Assembly: GCA_016928395.1 (NCBI GenBank)
Contig: JAFGKV010000029.1
Location: 1 to 54,904, forward strand
Direction of reading: 5' to 3'
Length of the DNA: 54,904 bases
DNA from: Candidatus Fermentibacterota bacterium
GTDB taxonomy: Bacteria > JAFGKV01
A program made the translations under genes and the position numbers. Positions 25,258 to 34,153 of this stretch are shown in pieces. The notes below the pieces were generated by a model, which saw only the letters and a program-made list of their open reading frames with translations, was not told the origin of the DNA and made no database searches. How positions within the stretch are numbered: the first letter of the stretch is position 1; every line of letters begins with the position of its first letter.

Positions 25258-26508
25258 TCAGTTTACCAGCCAGTAGACGAAGTCAACGATCCCCTCGGGG
25301 GCATTGCTGGCAACATGGAAGCCTGCGCCCGGCAGAATACCGTCGATCCACCATACTCCAGCCGGAGGCCCGCCAGGGACCGACCCTGGGTAGGCGACCA
25401 TTGTCGGGAAAACCCAGATAAGGCTCATTGGGGTCACGTTGATGTCGGGGATGAACACCGAACTCGCACCCGCGCCCGAGGGGCTTCCGGGATTCCACAT
25501 CACCGGCCCTGGGAGCGCCATGGATGCGACATTGGCCGGCCCCATGCCCGGGCTAAGCAGCATCGGGTTCAGCCCGGGGTTGAACCCGGCCGCCGTGAGA
25601 TGACCCTGCCCGATGATGAGGGCGATGTCGTCTCCTGCCCCCGGCGCCGACGGACCACCCGGATGGTAGAACTCACCACCGGCGGCGTTGGGGCCATCGG
25701 CCATGCCGTAGACTCCGGCAGCCAGCGGCATGCCCATGGGCGAGAACTGGGGCTCCGCGGCGCACCCGATGGCGCCCTCGACCAGGGCATTGCCGTCAAC
25801 GCCAAAGACGCCTTCGCGCTCGGTGCCCAGCGATCCGAATCGCGGCATACCCATCTGAGCGCCCAGCGCTCCGACCTTGCTCGATCCTCGGGTCAGTCCG
25901 CCCATGTCTGTGCTGGAAATCGCACCCGTGGTACTGCTGACGGTATTGCGGCCACGGATGACATCGACTCCGTCGGTGATGCCGGTCCCGTGGAAGGCCG
26001 TTGAATCGACCGCTACCTTGAACCCCTGATAGCCTCCCTGAATGCTGAGGGCAAAGAGGCCCGCGGCATTGTTCCAGGTCTCATTCAGATGGTCATGGCC
26101 GGCCAGGGCATAGCCGCTGCCGTCGATGCCGTCCAGCGTGGCTGCATCAAAGGCCCACGGCACGCTGGTCAGCTTGACCCGGGGCGTGATCACCGTGGAG
26201 CCGACGGTGCTCTCCACCCAGAGGGATGCATTGTTGGCGAACAAGGTGTCGGGCAGCGCAGTCGTTGAGCCCAGCACAACATCAAACACACCATCGGTGA
26301 CGGTGATGCTGCTATGCGTCTCCGTCCACAGGCTCGTGCCGCCGGTGGAGGAGGCATATATGTCGAAGGTTATGGCCACGGTGCTGTCGATAGGGTCGCC
26401 ACCGGCGTAGGTAAGCTGACCCTGGAAGTTGGTTTCCTGACGGGAGGAGCCCCAGGCCGCCGCGCAAATGATTGCCAGAACGCCCACGCCGATGATAACC
26501 TGCTTCAT
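25258..26508 (-). CDS. Secreted surface protein sharing the 768-residue protein's N-domain
   Basis: The product has 416 residues from the ATG at 26508, with AAGGAG seven bases upstream; a longer in-frame reading overlaps the FN3 gene and is not used. A signal peptide (MKQVIIGVGVLAIICAAAWG) precedes the domain NFQGQLTYAGGDPIDSTVAI, FDIYASSTGGTSLWTET and GVFDVVLGSTT, matching the order and key residues of residues 40-130 of the YGVxG-repeat protein at 840-3146. The middle (GLTRGSSKVGALGAQMGMPR, GVFGVDGNALVEGAIGC) keeps a few YGVxG-like turns, and the C-terminus is rich in G, P and M. It overlaps the FN3 gene by ATGA and is probably translated with it. It is likely exported to the cell surface; function unknown. 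Confidence 0.8.
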   Translation of the reverse strand: MKQVIIGVGVLAIICAAAWGSSRQETNFQGQLTYAGGDPIDSTVAITFDIYASSTGGTSLWTETHSSITVTDGVFDVVLGSTTALPDTLFANNASLWVESTVGSTVITPRVKLTSVPWAFDAATLDGIDGSGYALAGHDHLNETWNNAAGLFALSIQGGYQGFKVAVDSTAFHGTGITDGVDVIRGRNTVSSTTGAISSTDMGGLTRGSSKVGALGAQMGMPRFGSLGTEREGVFGVDGNALVEGAIGCAAEPQFSPMGMPLAAGVYGMADGPNAAGGEFYHPGGPSAPGAGDDIALIIGQGHLTAAGFNPGLNPMLLSPGMGPANVASMALPGPVMWNPGSPSGAGASSVFIPDINVTPMSLIWVFPTMVAYPGSVPGGPPAGVWWIDGILPGAGFHVASNAPEGIVDFVYWLVN

Positions 26509-27119
26509 CGTACACTCCTTCCTGTTGACCCCGGTTGAGACGGCACATCGAAGCCGTTCTTTAAAAGGGTTCCCGTACTTGAGAAATCGTGCTCGCCGAC
26601 GGTGTTGGACGGTGCGCCCTCGCCGCCCGAACTCCACGCGCGAACCCGATACGAATAGTCCACGGAGGTGTCGCCAATGCCGGTGGTGACCGTCAGCGTT
26701 GTGTCCGGCGCGTTGACGACGGTCCATGGGGCGCCGGTGGCATCGAAGTAGGCAACGCTCTCACGAAACACCCTGTACGCATCGGCGTAGGGCGTGGTGG
26801 TCCAGGTGAGTACTGCACTGGTGCTGGTGGCCAGAGAGATGAGAAGGGTATCCACTGAACCAGGGGTTACTTCAGGTAGGATCGAGTACCAGAACCCGAC
26901 GTTTTCGCAGAACGACCCGGCCGCCGTCCGTCCGATGCCGGACCCCTGGCCGACCGTGGCATTGAGCCGGAACACCCCGCCCGTGCCGGGTGCACCTCCC
27001 GCTGACACCACCGTGGCCTGCTGCTGAATCGTCTGACAGTGGGCCGCAGGGGGGGCCACTAGTACTGTGACGAGTACGGCCACACCGATGCATGGCCCTC
27101 TGGGCAGCCAACGACGCAT
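26505..27119 (-). CDS. Secreted fibronectin type III-like protein
   Basis: This 204-residue protein starts at an ATG with AAAGGAGGTG upstream. A signal peptide (IGVAVLVTVLVAPPAAHC) is followed by a segment QQQATVVSAGGAPGTGGVFR, LNATVGQGSGIGR and ENVGFWYSI that recurs at the N-terminus of many exported proteins of FCB-type candidate phyla. Residues about 90-175 form one FN3-like fold: LISLATSTSAVLTWTTTPYA, DAYRVFRES and DYSYRVRAWSSGGEGAPSNT. No C-terminal sorting module is visible. It is the first gene of a two-gene operon with the surface protein at 25258, joined by an ATGA overlap, so the pair probably forms or decorates one extracellular structure. Confidence 0.8.
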   Translation of the reverse strand: MRRWLPRGPCIGVAVLVTVLVAPPAAHCQTIQQQATVVSAGGAPGTGGVFRLNATVGQGSGIGRTAAGSFCENVGFWYSILPEVTPGSVDTLLISLATSTSAVLTWTTTPYADAYRVFRESVAYFDATGAPWTVVNAPDTTLTVTTGIGDTSVDYSYRVRAWSSGGEGAPSNTVGEHDFSSTGTLLKNGFDVPSQPGSTGRSVR

Positions 27120-27398
27120 GGAGCACCTCCTTTCAGGGCGATAACTGCGTCTGATGGGAGCACAGGGTAAATGAAACGGTGGGCCGCTCTATGGTCAACC
27201 GTCAAGGCCCAGATCTGGGATGGGAAGACGTATCAGGCTGAACTGAAGTCTGCCGGATCTCCCATTGTCACCGCCGTGTTGACTGAGGTGGTCAAGGAAT
27301 GGTTGACGTACATGGCGCCGTGTCCCGATACTTGGCGTGCCTCTCAGTCGTTGTTCTCCACGATGACTCTCTCCCTCGGCACGAAAGGAGTGCGACAT

Positions 27399-28547
27399 AT
27401 GGATAGGAGAATCTCTCTCCCTGCAGTGATGGTGGCAGCAGCACTGGCTCTATCGTCAGGCTGTGCCTCGACGCGGGCAATCATCGCGAACGTTGATGAC
27501 CCTAATGCTCGCGCAGCCTACGAATCGTCCATCGGGGCCACCCCGCTTCACGGCTGCGCCGCCTTCGGGTCCGTGGCACAGGTTGCTGATCTCCTGCGGC
27601 AGGGAGCCGACGCCAATGCCCGTGACCGGCTTGGACAGACTCCCCTCTTCCCCGCGGTGCTCCGAGGCGAACGGCGCGTCGTAGAGGAACTTCTGTCGCA
27701 CCGGGCCGATGTGAACGCCAAGACCGACCAGGGCGTCACTCCACTGCACGTGGTTGCATCGGGGGAAAAGGACCTCAAGGGCATCATGACCCTGCTTGTG
27801 TCGCGGGGTGCTGACGTGAACGCGGTAACCCGGCAGGGCGAGACCCCGCTCCACCTGGCGGTGAGACACGGCCACCGCGGGAGTGCCAAGGTACTCCTGG
27901 ATCGCGGCGCCAATGTCAATGCCGTCGACATCAGCGGTGTGTCGCCGCTATATGAATCCGCACGGCGGGGAAACACGGACATCGCCAAAGACCTTCTCAC
28001 CAAAGGCGCAGATCACAACGCTCGTTCGCAGACCGGGGCAACGGCCCTGCATGCTGCAGGACTCTACGGCCACGACGGCATGGTCAAGCTCCTACTGGAC
28101 AATGGCGCCGACCCCAATGCCCGGTCGACCAACGGTTCGGCACCCCTGCATGTCGCGGCCGCCGCCGGCCATCGTAAGGTGGTCGAGCTGCTCCTGGCGC
28201 GCGGCGCCAATGTGGGCGCCACGAATGATGACGATCTGACTCCGCTGGGCATTGCCAATAAGTTCGGCCAGGGCAAGATCGCCGAGGTCATGCTCAAGAC
28301 CATGCCGCCTTCTGAACCGGCAACGGGGACCAGCGTCGAGGCCTCGAAGACTCCGGCCGCCAAAGAAGTTCGCCAGCCTGACGATGAAGCTGAGGCCAAG
28401 CAACCGGCATCGCTGAAACAGCCAAGGGATGCCTCGCCGCAGTCAGTCACGCAGAGGCTTGAGAAGCTGAAGGAGCTCTTCGACAAGGGCCTCATAGATG
28501 AGGACGAATACCGGGACGAGCGCGCACGGATCCTGAAGGAGCTGTAG
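27399..28547 (+). CDS. Ankyrin-repeat lipoprotein with C-terminal SHOCT domain
   Basis: The product has 382 residues from the ATG at 27399, preceded by AAAGGAG; an upstream in-frame extension has no site. The N-terminus has a lipobox LSSGC, so it should be anchored in the envelope. Seven or eight ankyrin repeats follow at about residues 45-290, each close to GATPLHGCAAFGSVAQVADL or GETPLHLAVRHGHRGSAKVL with the LLxRGADVNA ending. After a linker rich in A, E, K and P, the last 33 residues (RLEKLKELFDKGLIDEDEYR) are a SHOCT domain, a short helical module often found at C-termini of membrane-associated proteins. The combination suggests a periplasmic protein-protein interaction scaffold. The partner is unknown. 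Confidence 0.88.
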   Translation: MDRRISLPAVMVAAALALSSGCASTRAIIANVDDPNARAAYESSIGATPLHGCAAFGSVAQVADLLRQGADANARDRLGQTPLFPAVLRGERRVVEELLSHRADVNAKTDQGVTPLHVVASGEKDLKGIMTLLVSRGADVNAVTRQGETPLHLAVRHGHRGSAKVLLDRGANVNAVDISGVSPLYESARRGNTDIAKDLLTKGADHNARSQTGATALHAAGLYGHDGMVKLLLDNGADPNARSTNGSAPLHVAAAAGHRKVVELLLARGANVGATNDDDLTPLGIANKFGQGKIAEVMLKTMPPSEPATGTSVEASKTPAAKEVRQPDDEAEAKQPASLKQPRDASPQSVTQRLEKLKELFDKGLIDEDEYRDERARILKEL

Positions 28548-28734
28548 GCACTCACCAGCGGGTGGTCCACCTGATCGGGCGCTCGCGACGCCGGCGTATG
28601 CGGAGACCTGCTATTCTAACCTTGGAATAGTCGAGCAGATTCTCTCGTCCTTTGGGTGGATGCCGTGTGGTACCCCCGCAACCTCGTGTGGTGCGCGGAT
28701 TGTGGGCAGGATATGCCAGGCGAGCGCCCCGCTT

Positions 28735-28769
28735 GACCATGAGGCACTCGTGGGCAGCGCCTCATGGTC
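28735..28769 (-). other. Hairpin overlapping the 3' end of the GHMP kinase gene
   Basis: GACCATGAGGC (28735-28745) and GCCTCATGGTC (28759-28769) form an 11-bp stem with a 13-base loop that includes the stop codon of the minus-strand kinase gene. No T-run follows on the minus strand, so it is either a weak terminator or an mRNA-protecting structure. Confidence 0.5.
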
Positions 28770-30018
28770 GCCCCATTCCCCCCTCCACCATGGCCACCCC
28801 GTCCACGAGAGACAGCTCATGGATCGACCACAGATCTGCATATGACGGACAGCGGGCCGGGTACTGCCGCCCCACCGCGTCGCGCAGTGCAGGGATCGCG
28901 TCTGCCCGGACTACTGCGCCCGAAGCACCTTTGTCCCCGCCTCCCAGCATGCGTTCACCCCACACCCCGGGAACGGTGCGTGCGATATCGCACATGGCCT
29001 CCAGCTCCGGCCCAGATACTTGGTAGTCATCACGGAGGCCGATCCCATCGTGTCGGAAAATGCCGCCGACGGTTCTCATGTCGCCGCGGCGCCAGGCGTC
29101 GAGCAGTCGGGGGAAGCGTAGCTGAGCCTCGTGCAGATACGTGAGTCGTGGGAGCAGCCGGGGAGGCACGCTGATGACGCCACATTGGATGGCGGCATAC
29201 TGATCTGATGAGACCTCTGCCAGTGTCCGCACCGCGAGACCCGCCCGATTCAGGAGCCGCACCAGTTCATCACACTCCTGCCGCCTGATACGGTAGGTGG
29301 ACTCCTCGAGACCAGGCCGCGCAGTGCCCGTGTCGAGCATCACAAACCTGAAATCAGCGGCGGATTCGGGAAGGGCGACGTGACTCACCTCCTGACGGGA
29401 TGGATCGAAGAGCGTGCCTGTCCCGGCGCGGCCGAAGAGGATCATCACCTGATCCATAATGCCACACGGCGAGCCGATGTAGCGGTTCTCCACCGCCTGG
29501 GCCAACTCAGCCACGCGGAGCCGGTCATCCATGACACGGCCGTTCACATCCAGCAGTGCGAGAATCAAATTGATGGAGAGCGAGGCCGAACGCGACATGC
29601 CTCCCCCGGGGATCTCGCTGTAGATCACGCCCTCAATGCCCCGAGTCAGGGGGATGCCTGATTCTTGGAGGACATGCGCTACACCCAATGGGAATCTGGC
29701 CCATGTACCTTTGATCGAGGGTGATCGCGGCGGGGGAAGCTCATTCAAAGTGAACTCCACGAGTCCCTCGTGGGCAAAGGAGGCGCTGAACAGGCGAACG
29801 CTGCGGCTGTCCGTGCCCCGATATGCACACCATATGAAGCGATCAACACTGACGCCGAACAACTCCGTGCCATTATAGTCGCCATGCTCAACGCTGAGGC
29901 ACAGCCGCGATGAGGTACGGCGGACCGACGCCGTGTCTAGTACAAACCCTGCCGTTGATGCAGCATGAGCCATAGCCGCGATGGCGCGACGGTCTGCATC
30001 GTGTAGGTTGGACTGCAT
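28762..30018 (-). CDS. Galactokinase-like GHMP sugar kinase
   Basis: The product has 418 residues from the ATG at 30018, with GGAG about eight bases upstream. GHMP features are present: an N-terminal signature related to GRxNLIGEHxDYNGG but altered to RLCLSVEHGDYNGTELFG, an ATP-binding loop PGGGMSRSASLSINLILAL (canonical GLSSSAA is changed), GIMDQ with the likely catalytic aspartate, and motif 3 GGGDKGASGAVV near the C-terminus. The architecture and GIMDQ place it with galactokinases, but the altered sugar-binding signature suggests another sugar or a derivative. It is predicted cytoplasmic and ATP-dependent. No uridylyltransferase or epimerase of the Leloir pathway is adjacent. The SLC13-type transporter starts divergently 300 bases away. 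Confidence 0.8.
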   Translation of the reverse strand: MQSNLHDADRRAIAAMAHAASTAGFVLDTASVRRTSSRLCLSVEHGDYNGTELFGVSVDRFIWCAYRGTDSRSVRLFSASFAHEGLVEFTLNELPPPRSPSIKGTWARFPLGVAHVLQESGIPLTRGIEGVIYSEIPGGGMSRSASLSINLILALLDVNGRVMDDRLRVAELAQAVENRYIGSPCGIMDQVMILFGRAGTGTLFDPSRQEVSHVALPESAADFRFVMLDTGTARPGLEESTYRIRRQECDELVRLLNRAGLAVRTLAEVSSDQYAAIQCGVISVPPRLLPRLTYLHEAQLRFPRLLDAWRRGDMRTVGGIFRHDGIGLRDDYQVSGPELEAMCDIARTVPGVWGERMLGGGDKGASGAVVRADAIPALRDAVGRQYPARCPSYADLWSIHELSLVDGVAMVEGGMGRP

Positions 30019-30320
30019 CACACTACTCCAGAGCGAGCGCGTTGATCTTAAGCACCAACGGTCTGGGCCTGAGGGTGCGGACACAGACCCAACGGCGATC
30101 CTCGATTCGGCCTCTACGGCTGTTGCCGGGATTCTCGGCGCCGCACTCCGTGTCGTGGATTGCACTGTATGGCCGCTGAGAGAGCCGCATGCTCATTGGC
30201 ATTGGCCGGCGTACCGATCATCACCCTTGAGCGTCTGGGCACACTCAGAGCTAATTGGGCGGAAGCCCCGTTCGTCAAGTGCGAGGACGTGCTCGCCGTC
30301 ACCCCCGGAAGGGCGCCTGT

Positions 30321-32090
30321 ATGGAAGCAGCGATTCTAGTCTTGATCATCATTGCTTCAGTCGTGCTGTTCGTAACCCAAATCGTACGCATCGAAGTCAC
30401 CTCTCTGTTTATCCTGGCGGCGCTTTCACTCACTGGCATTCTCGGCGGCGAAGACGTCCTGTCAGGTTTTTCCAGCCCCGCCACCATCACCGTGGGCGCC
30501 ATGCTTGTCTTGAGTGCGGGGGTCGCCAAGGCAGGCGTCGCGGACTACGCGGCGGCCCTCCTTCAACGGTGGGCCGGCACGACCCAATGGGGCCTCCTGC
30601 TCGCCCTGGGAGTGACGGTGAGTTTCTTCAGCGCATTCATAAATAACACTGCCATCGTTGCCATCACCGTTCCGATAGTATTGACGCTGTGCCAACGCAC
30701 CGGCCGGGCGCCCTCCAAGTTCCTCCTACCCGTGAGCTACTTCGCCATCATGGGCGGAACATGTACGCTCATCGGGACCAGTACCAACATCATCGTCGCA
30801 TCGATTTCCCGATCGTCGGGAGGCCCACCTGTCCATATGTTCGAGTTCACCAAAATGGGCCTGCTGTGCCTTCTTGCCGGCATCGCCTGCATCCTGCCTC
30901 TGGCCCGCTTCTTGCCGACACGCACCACGTTGGGTCTCATGCTGTCTCCGCGTGCCCGCAGCCAGTTCGTGAGTGAGGTGGAGATCCCGCCGGGAAGCAG
31001 GCATGCCGGTAAAGCGGTGGGCGAACTACTGAAGGAGATCAGGATCCTCGAGATCTTCCGGGGAGACGAATCGCTCCTGTGGCCCGCACCGGATCACACC
31101 ATCCTCGCGGGCGATATCCTCCTCATCGAGGGCAGTGCCAAGGCCATCGGCAATCTGATGGACAGTGCGGATGTGGCGCCGGCCACCGTGGTGGCGGACG
31201 ATGAACGGGTCACTATTCGACAGGTCGATCGTACGGTGACCGAGCTGGTTATCACCCCTGCCTCGCGGTTCGTCGGCCAACGCGTGAAGGACATAGGGCT
31301 TAGGAGGCGCCACGGCATTGTCGTGCTGGCGGCACGGCGCCTGGGGGTCGGGCATCACATGTACGGCCTGAGGAAGATGGCCCTTCGCCCTGGGGACGTG
31401 CTCCTGGTGCAGGGAAGCATCGAATCCCTGCGCGATCTTCAGGAAGGCGGCGATGTCCTACTGGTGGAAGGAATAGATCGAACCATGACCTTTCCACACC
31501 GGGCGCCGTGGGCGGTGGGAATCCTGAGCTCGGTGGTCGTGCTCGCTGCCCTGGATGTGGCGCCACTGGTAGCACTGGCGCTCTTGGGCGTCGCGCTGAT
31601 GCTAATGACCCGGTGTCTCACCGTGGCAGAGGCCACCCGGGCTTTGGACAGCTCGGTGCTCTTTCTGCTGGCGGGAACCATCCCCCTCGGTGTGGCGATG
31701 AACAAAACGGGGATCGCCCACTACTTGGCCGAGAATCTGGTAAGGCTGGCAGGCGGCCACGAGCTGGCCCTGGTCGGAGGCTTCTGCGTGCTGACCGGCC
31801 TCCTGACCGAAATCGTCTCGAACAACGCCACCGCCGCCCTCCTGACTCCCGTTGCCCTGGCGGTTGCCTCGACGTCAGGCGTAAATCCTAAAGCCATGCT
31901 CATGGCCATCATCTTCGGCGCCAGTTCGAGCTTCGCAACCCCTCAGGGATACCAGACCAATGCCATGGTGATGGGAGCTGGAGGCTACCTTGTCCGCGAC
32001 TACCTTCGGGTAGGCCTGCCGCTGAAGATCGTCATCCTGGCAACGGCCATCGCGCTGATTCCCCTCTTCTGGCAACTGCGAGCCGTCTGA
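30321..32090 (+). CDS. SLC13/DASS-type anion transporter with two TrkA-C domains
   Basis: This 589-residue inner-membrane protein starts at an ATG preceded by GGAAGGG. Residues 1-190 hold about five hydrophobic segments with FFSAFINNTAIVAI and GTCTLIGTSTNI, the SNT-type signature of DASS/ArsB-like carriers. Residues about 205-385 are two cytoplasmic RCK_C/TrkA-C domains (VEIPPGSRHAGKAVGELL, DILLIEGSAKAIGNL; VITPASRFVGQRVKDIGLRR, DVLLVQGSIESLRDL). Residues 395-589 contain the second repeat with EIVSNNATAALLTPVALAV and FGASSSFATPQGYQTN. This layout matches sodium-coupled sulfate or dicarboxylate permeases such as SdcS relatives and CysZ-independent sulfate importers. The TrkA-C pair probably binds a nucleotide or ion for gating. 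The transported anion is not determined. Confidence 0.9.
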   Translation: MEAAILVLIIIASVVLFVTQIVRIEVTSLFILAALSLTGILGGEDVLSGFSSPATITVGAMLVLSAGVAKAGVADYAAALLQRWAGTTQWGLLLALGVTVSFFSAFINNTAIVAITVPIVLTLCQRTGRAPSKFLLPVSYFAIMGGTCTLIGTSTNIIVASISRSSGGPPVHMFEFTKMGLLCLLAGIACILPLARFLPTRTTLGLMLSPRARSQFVSEVEIPPGSRHAGKAVGELLKEIRILEIFRGDESLLWPAPDHTILAGDILLIEGSAKAIGNLMDSADVAPATVVADDERVTIRQVDRTVTELVITPASRFVGQRVKDIGLRRRHGIVVLAARRLGVGHHMYGLRKMALRPGDVLLVQGSIESLRDLQEGGDVLLVEGIDRTMTFPHRAPWAVGILSSVVVLAALDVAPLVALALLGVALMLMTRCLTVAEATRALDSSVLFLLAGTIPLGVAMNKTGIAHYLAENLVRLAGGHELALVGGFCVLTGLLTEIVSNNATAALLTPVALAVASTSGVNPKAMLMAIIFGASSSFATPQGYQTNAMVMGAGGYLVRDYLRVGLPLKIVILATAIALIPLFWQLRAV

Positions 32091-32114
32091 ACTTAAGACG
32101 ACCTCCCTAACCCA

Positions 32115-33110
32115 TCACTCTCCATCCCGGACGATACGGCTTCCACCCGATGATTTGGCGCGGTACAGGTTGTGATCCACGCGGGAGAACAGTGATTCCC
32201 AGGTGTCTCCCTGCCTCAATAGCGTCACCCCGATGCTGGCCCGTACGGGCTTCGTAAGCGGAGGAAAGTCGTTCGTGCGGGCCCCAAGGCTGGCCAGGAT
32301 CTGCTCGGCTCTAAGCAAGGCATCATCCTCACTCATTCCGGGCATCACCACGAGGAACTCGTCACCCCCGAGACGAAATGGCAGATCGGTCTGCCGCACG
32401 GCGACCTTGAGTACGCTGGCCACCTCTCGGAGCACGGCATCCCCGATCTGGTGGCCAAAGCGGTCATTCACCTTCTTGAACTGATCGAGATCGATCAGGA
32501 GGGCGGCCAGCTCACTGCGACCTGCGCAGGCACGCTCCATCATCACGGGAATCTGGCAATCCAGGCATCGCCGGTTGTAGAGGCCGGTGAGCCCATCAGT
32601 CCGCGCGCGGAGTTCGGCGACGTCAAGCTCTTGCTGTGTTCTTCGGAGATAGTCGAGGCTCTGCTCAAGCTCTAGATTCCGCCGGGTGAGATCCGCCACA
32701 AGCTGCTGCTCGGACTCCACCAGATAGGCACAGGTCTGCACCAGAAGAACAGCCAGCAGGGCGGGCCGGTCCCGGAGAATCTGGTCGAAAGCGGCCTGAT
32801 CCAGTTCCCGGAGAACGCTATCCGCGGCAGCAGCTGCCCCGGCGGTGCGCGGTCTCCGTCCAGTGAGCAAGGCCAACTCGCCGAAGAAACTCCCCGGTCC
32901 CAGCTTCTTGCGGGCCTTGCCGTGCTCGAAGATCAGCTCAATCTCTCCCTGCTCAACGACGTACATGGTCTCGCCCTCGTCTCCCCGGCTGAAGACGGGT
33001 GCTCCGGCGCCGAACTTGGTCTTTCGGCCAAAGCCTGAGAGTTCCCTGATGAGTTCCGCAGTCAGGGTAGCCCGGGGCGAACGCTGCATGACAATGGAGG
33101 GGGATTCCAT
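32115..33110 (-). CDS. Cyclic nucleotide-binding GGDEF diguanylate cyclase
   Basis: The product has 331 residues from the ATG at 33110 (GGAG six bases upstream); a GTG at 33158 is an alternative. Residues 20-130 are a Crp-type cNMP-binding fold (PVFSRGDEGETMYVVEQGEI, LGPGSFFGELALLTGRRPR with the phosphate-binding cassette). A coiled-coil linker rich in L, E and Q spans about 132-165. The GGDEF domain follows: TDGLTGLYNRR, LIDLDQFKKVNDRFGH, catalytic GGDEF at 248-252 and the inhibitory RxxD at 239-242, five residues ahead. It should make cyclic di-GMP in the cytoplasm in response to a small ligand and be subject to product inhibition. It ends 24 bases from the convergent transporter gene. The HD-GYP gene at 48263 could degrade the product. 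Confidence 0.92.
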   Translation of the reverse strand: MESPSIVMQRSPRATLTAELIRELSGFGRKTKFGAGAPVFSRGDEGETMYVVEQGEIELIFEHGKARKKLGPGSFFGELALLTGRRPRTAGAAAAADSVLRELDQAAFDQILRDRPALLAVLLVQTCAYLVESEQQLVADLTRRNLELEQSLDYLRRTQQELDVAELRARTDGLTGLYNRRCLDCQIPVMMERACAGRSELAALLIDLDQFKKVNDRFGHQIGDAVLREVASVLKVAVRQTDLPFRLGGDEFLVVMPGMSEDDALLRAEQILASLGARTNDFPPLTKPVRASIGVTLLRQGDTWESLFSRVDHNLYRAKSSGGSRIVRDGE

Positions 33111-33436
33111 GGGCGCTCCACTACGGCTCGGAGAAAGGCGCAATTCGGTGGTGAGCACGCCCTGATATTACGCCCGAACACTCCTGGGATCAAATTCGAT
33201 GTGCCCCACGGCGGCGTAGGACAAGAGACGAAGGAAGGAACCATGCCTCCTGGCGAGCCGGTTGAACACCGCACGATTACACCCTCCTGAAGAATGGGAT
33301 GAACCCCGAGCTCTTTCGCGCGGCGAGAGTATGATCTCTTGTGTTTCGGCTCATCGCTGCCCTTGCCAACGAAGCTCCCGCCACGAGAGGCAGACCATCG
33401 TCCGCAAGATCCTCTGAAAGAACAGCAAGGATTATG

Positions 33437-33465
33437 TTGACATGGAATACTCCGTTCTATACTAT
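33437..33465 (+). promoter_or_regulatory. Promoter of the PadR-RND operon
   Basis: TTGACA (33437-33442) and TACTAT (33460-33465) are 17 bases apart. ATGTTGACAT, a 10-bp palindrome at 33434-33443, overlaps the -35, and GAATA/TATTC arms flank the spacer and -10. PadR proteins bind such ATGT/ACAT- and ATACT-type inverted repeats, so autoregulation by the PadR gene 86 bases downstream is likely. Confidence 0.65.
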
Positions 33466-33495
33466 TCGTCGATGATTTAGTCACTCATGGAATAC
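33441..33495 (+). repeat. Direct repeat CATGGAATAC in the PadR promoter region
   Basis: CATGGAATAC occurs at 33441-33450 inside the promoter spacer and again at 33486-33495 in the leader, 45 bp apart. It may mark two binding sites of one regulator. The rest of the gap from 33111 to 33550 shows no gene. Confidence 0.5.
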
Positions 33496-33550
33496 CTCAC
33501 GCTCTGCCCAATCGCACGGGCGTTGAGAATACGCTGAGAGGAGGCATTGA

Positions 33551-34153
33551 ATGGCGCAGTTGAGGAAGAACGAGCTTGCCGCTCTTGGCCTGGTGAATCG
33601 CGAGCCGATGCACGGCTACGCACTCACCCAGGCGATCCAGCATCTTGGTCTTGAGCAATGGACCACCGTGTCCCGGTCATCGATCTATGCCGCGCTTCGT
33701 CGGCTCGCTCGGGAAGGGGCCGTCTCCATCACGCACGAGCGAGAAGGGAATGCCCCGGAACGGACCGTCTATCATATCACCGCAGCAGGCCGTTCACTGC
33801 TGCTGGAGATACTTCGCGAAGCGGTGAGCTACATCGGGCCGGAGGATCGATACTTCTACCTGGGCATGGCGTTCGCTGAGGCGCTTCCCATGGGGGAGAT
33901 ACTCGATCTCCTCGCTCGCCGACTCCGGCAACTCACGGAGGGCATGCTGCACGAGATAAAGGATCACGAGGATGTGATCTCCTCCGGCAGGTGTCCTAAT
34001 CAACTCAGCATCATGACGCAGGGGGGCATTCGCCATCACGAGATCGAGATCGACATCTGTTCGCAGCTTCTGGACATGTATCGCTCCCGACAGGGCGACC
34101 TCGATGTCGACCGTCTGTCCCGGCATGGAGGTCGAAATGGCGAATCATCATAG
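33551..34153 (+). CDS. PadR family transcriptional regulator
   Basis: The product has 200 residues; ATG at 33551 follows AGAGGAGGC. The N-terminal winged helix is of the PadR type: AALGLVNREPMHGYALTQAI, WTTVSRSSIYAALRRLAREG and ERTVYHITAAGRSLLLEIL. The C-terminal half is a helical dimerisation and ligand region of the Vir_act_alpha_C kind (DRYFYLGMAFAEALPMGEIL, RRLRQLTEGMLHEIK). It is the first gene of a four-gene operon with a TolC channel, a membrane-fusion protein and an RND pump; the TolC start lies inside its last codons. PadR proteins typically repress efflux genes until a toxic ligand binds, which fits here. The ligand is unknown. Confidence 0.9.
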   Translation: MAQLRKNELAALGLVNREPMHGYALTQAIQHLGLEQWTTVSRSSIYAALRRLAREGAVSITHEREGNAPERTVYHITAAGRSLLLEILREAVSYIGPEDRYFYLGMAFAEALPMGEILDLLARRLRQLTEGMLHEIKDHEDVISSGRCPNQLSIMTQGGIRHHEIEIDICSQLLDMYRSRQGDLDVDRLSRHGGRNGESS

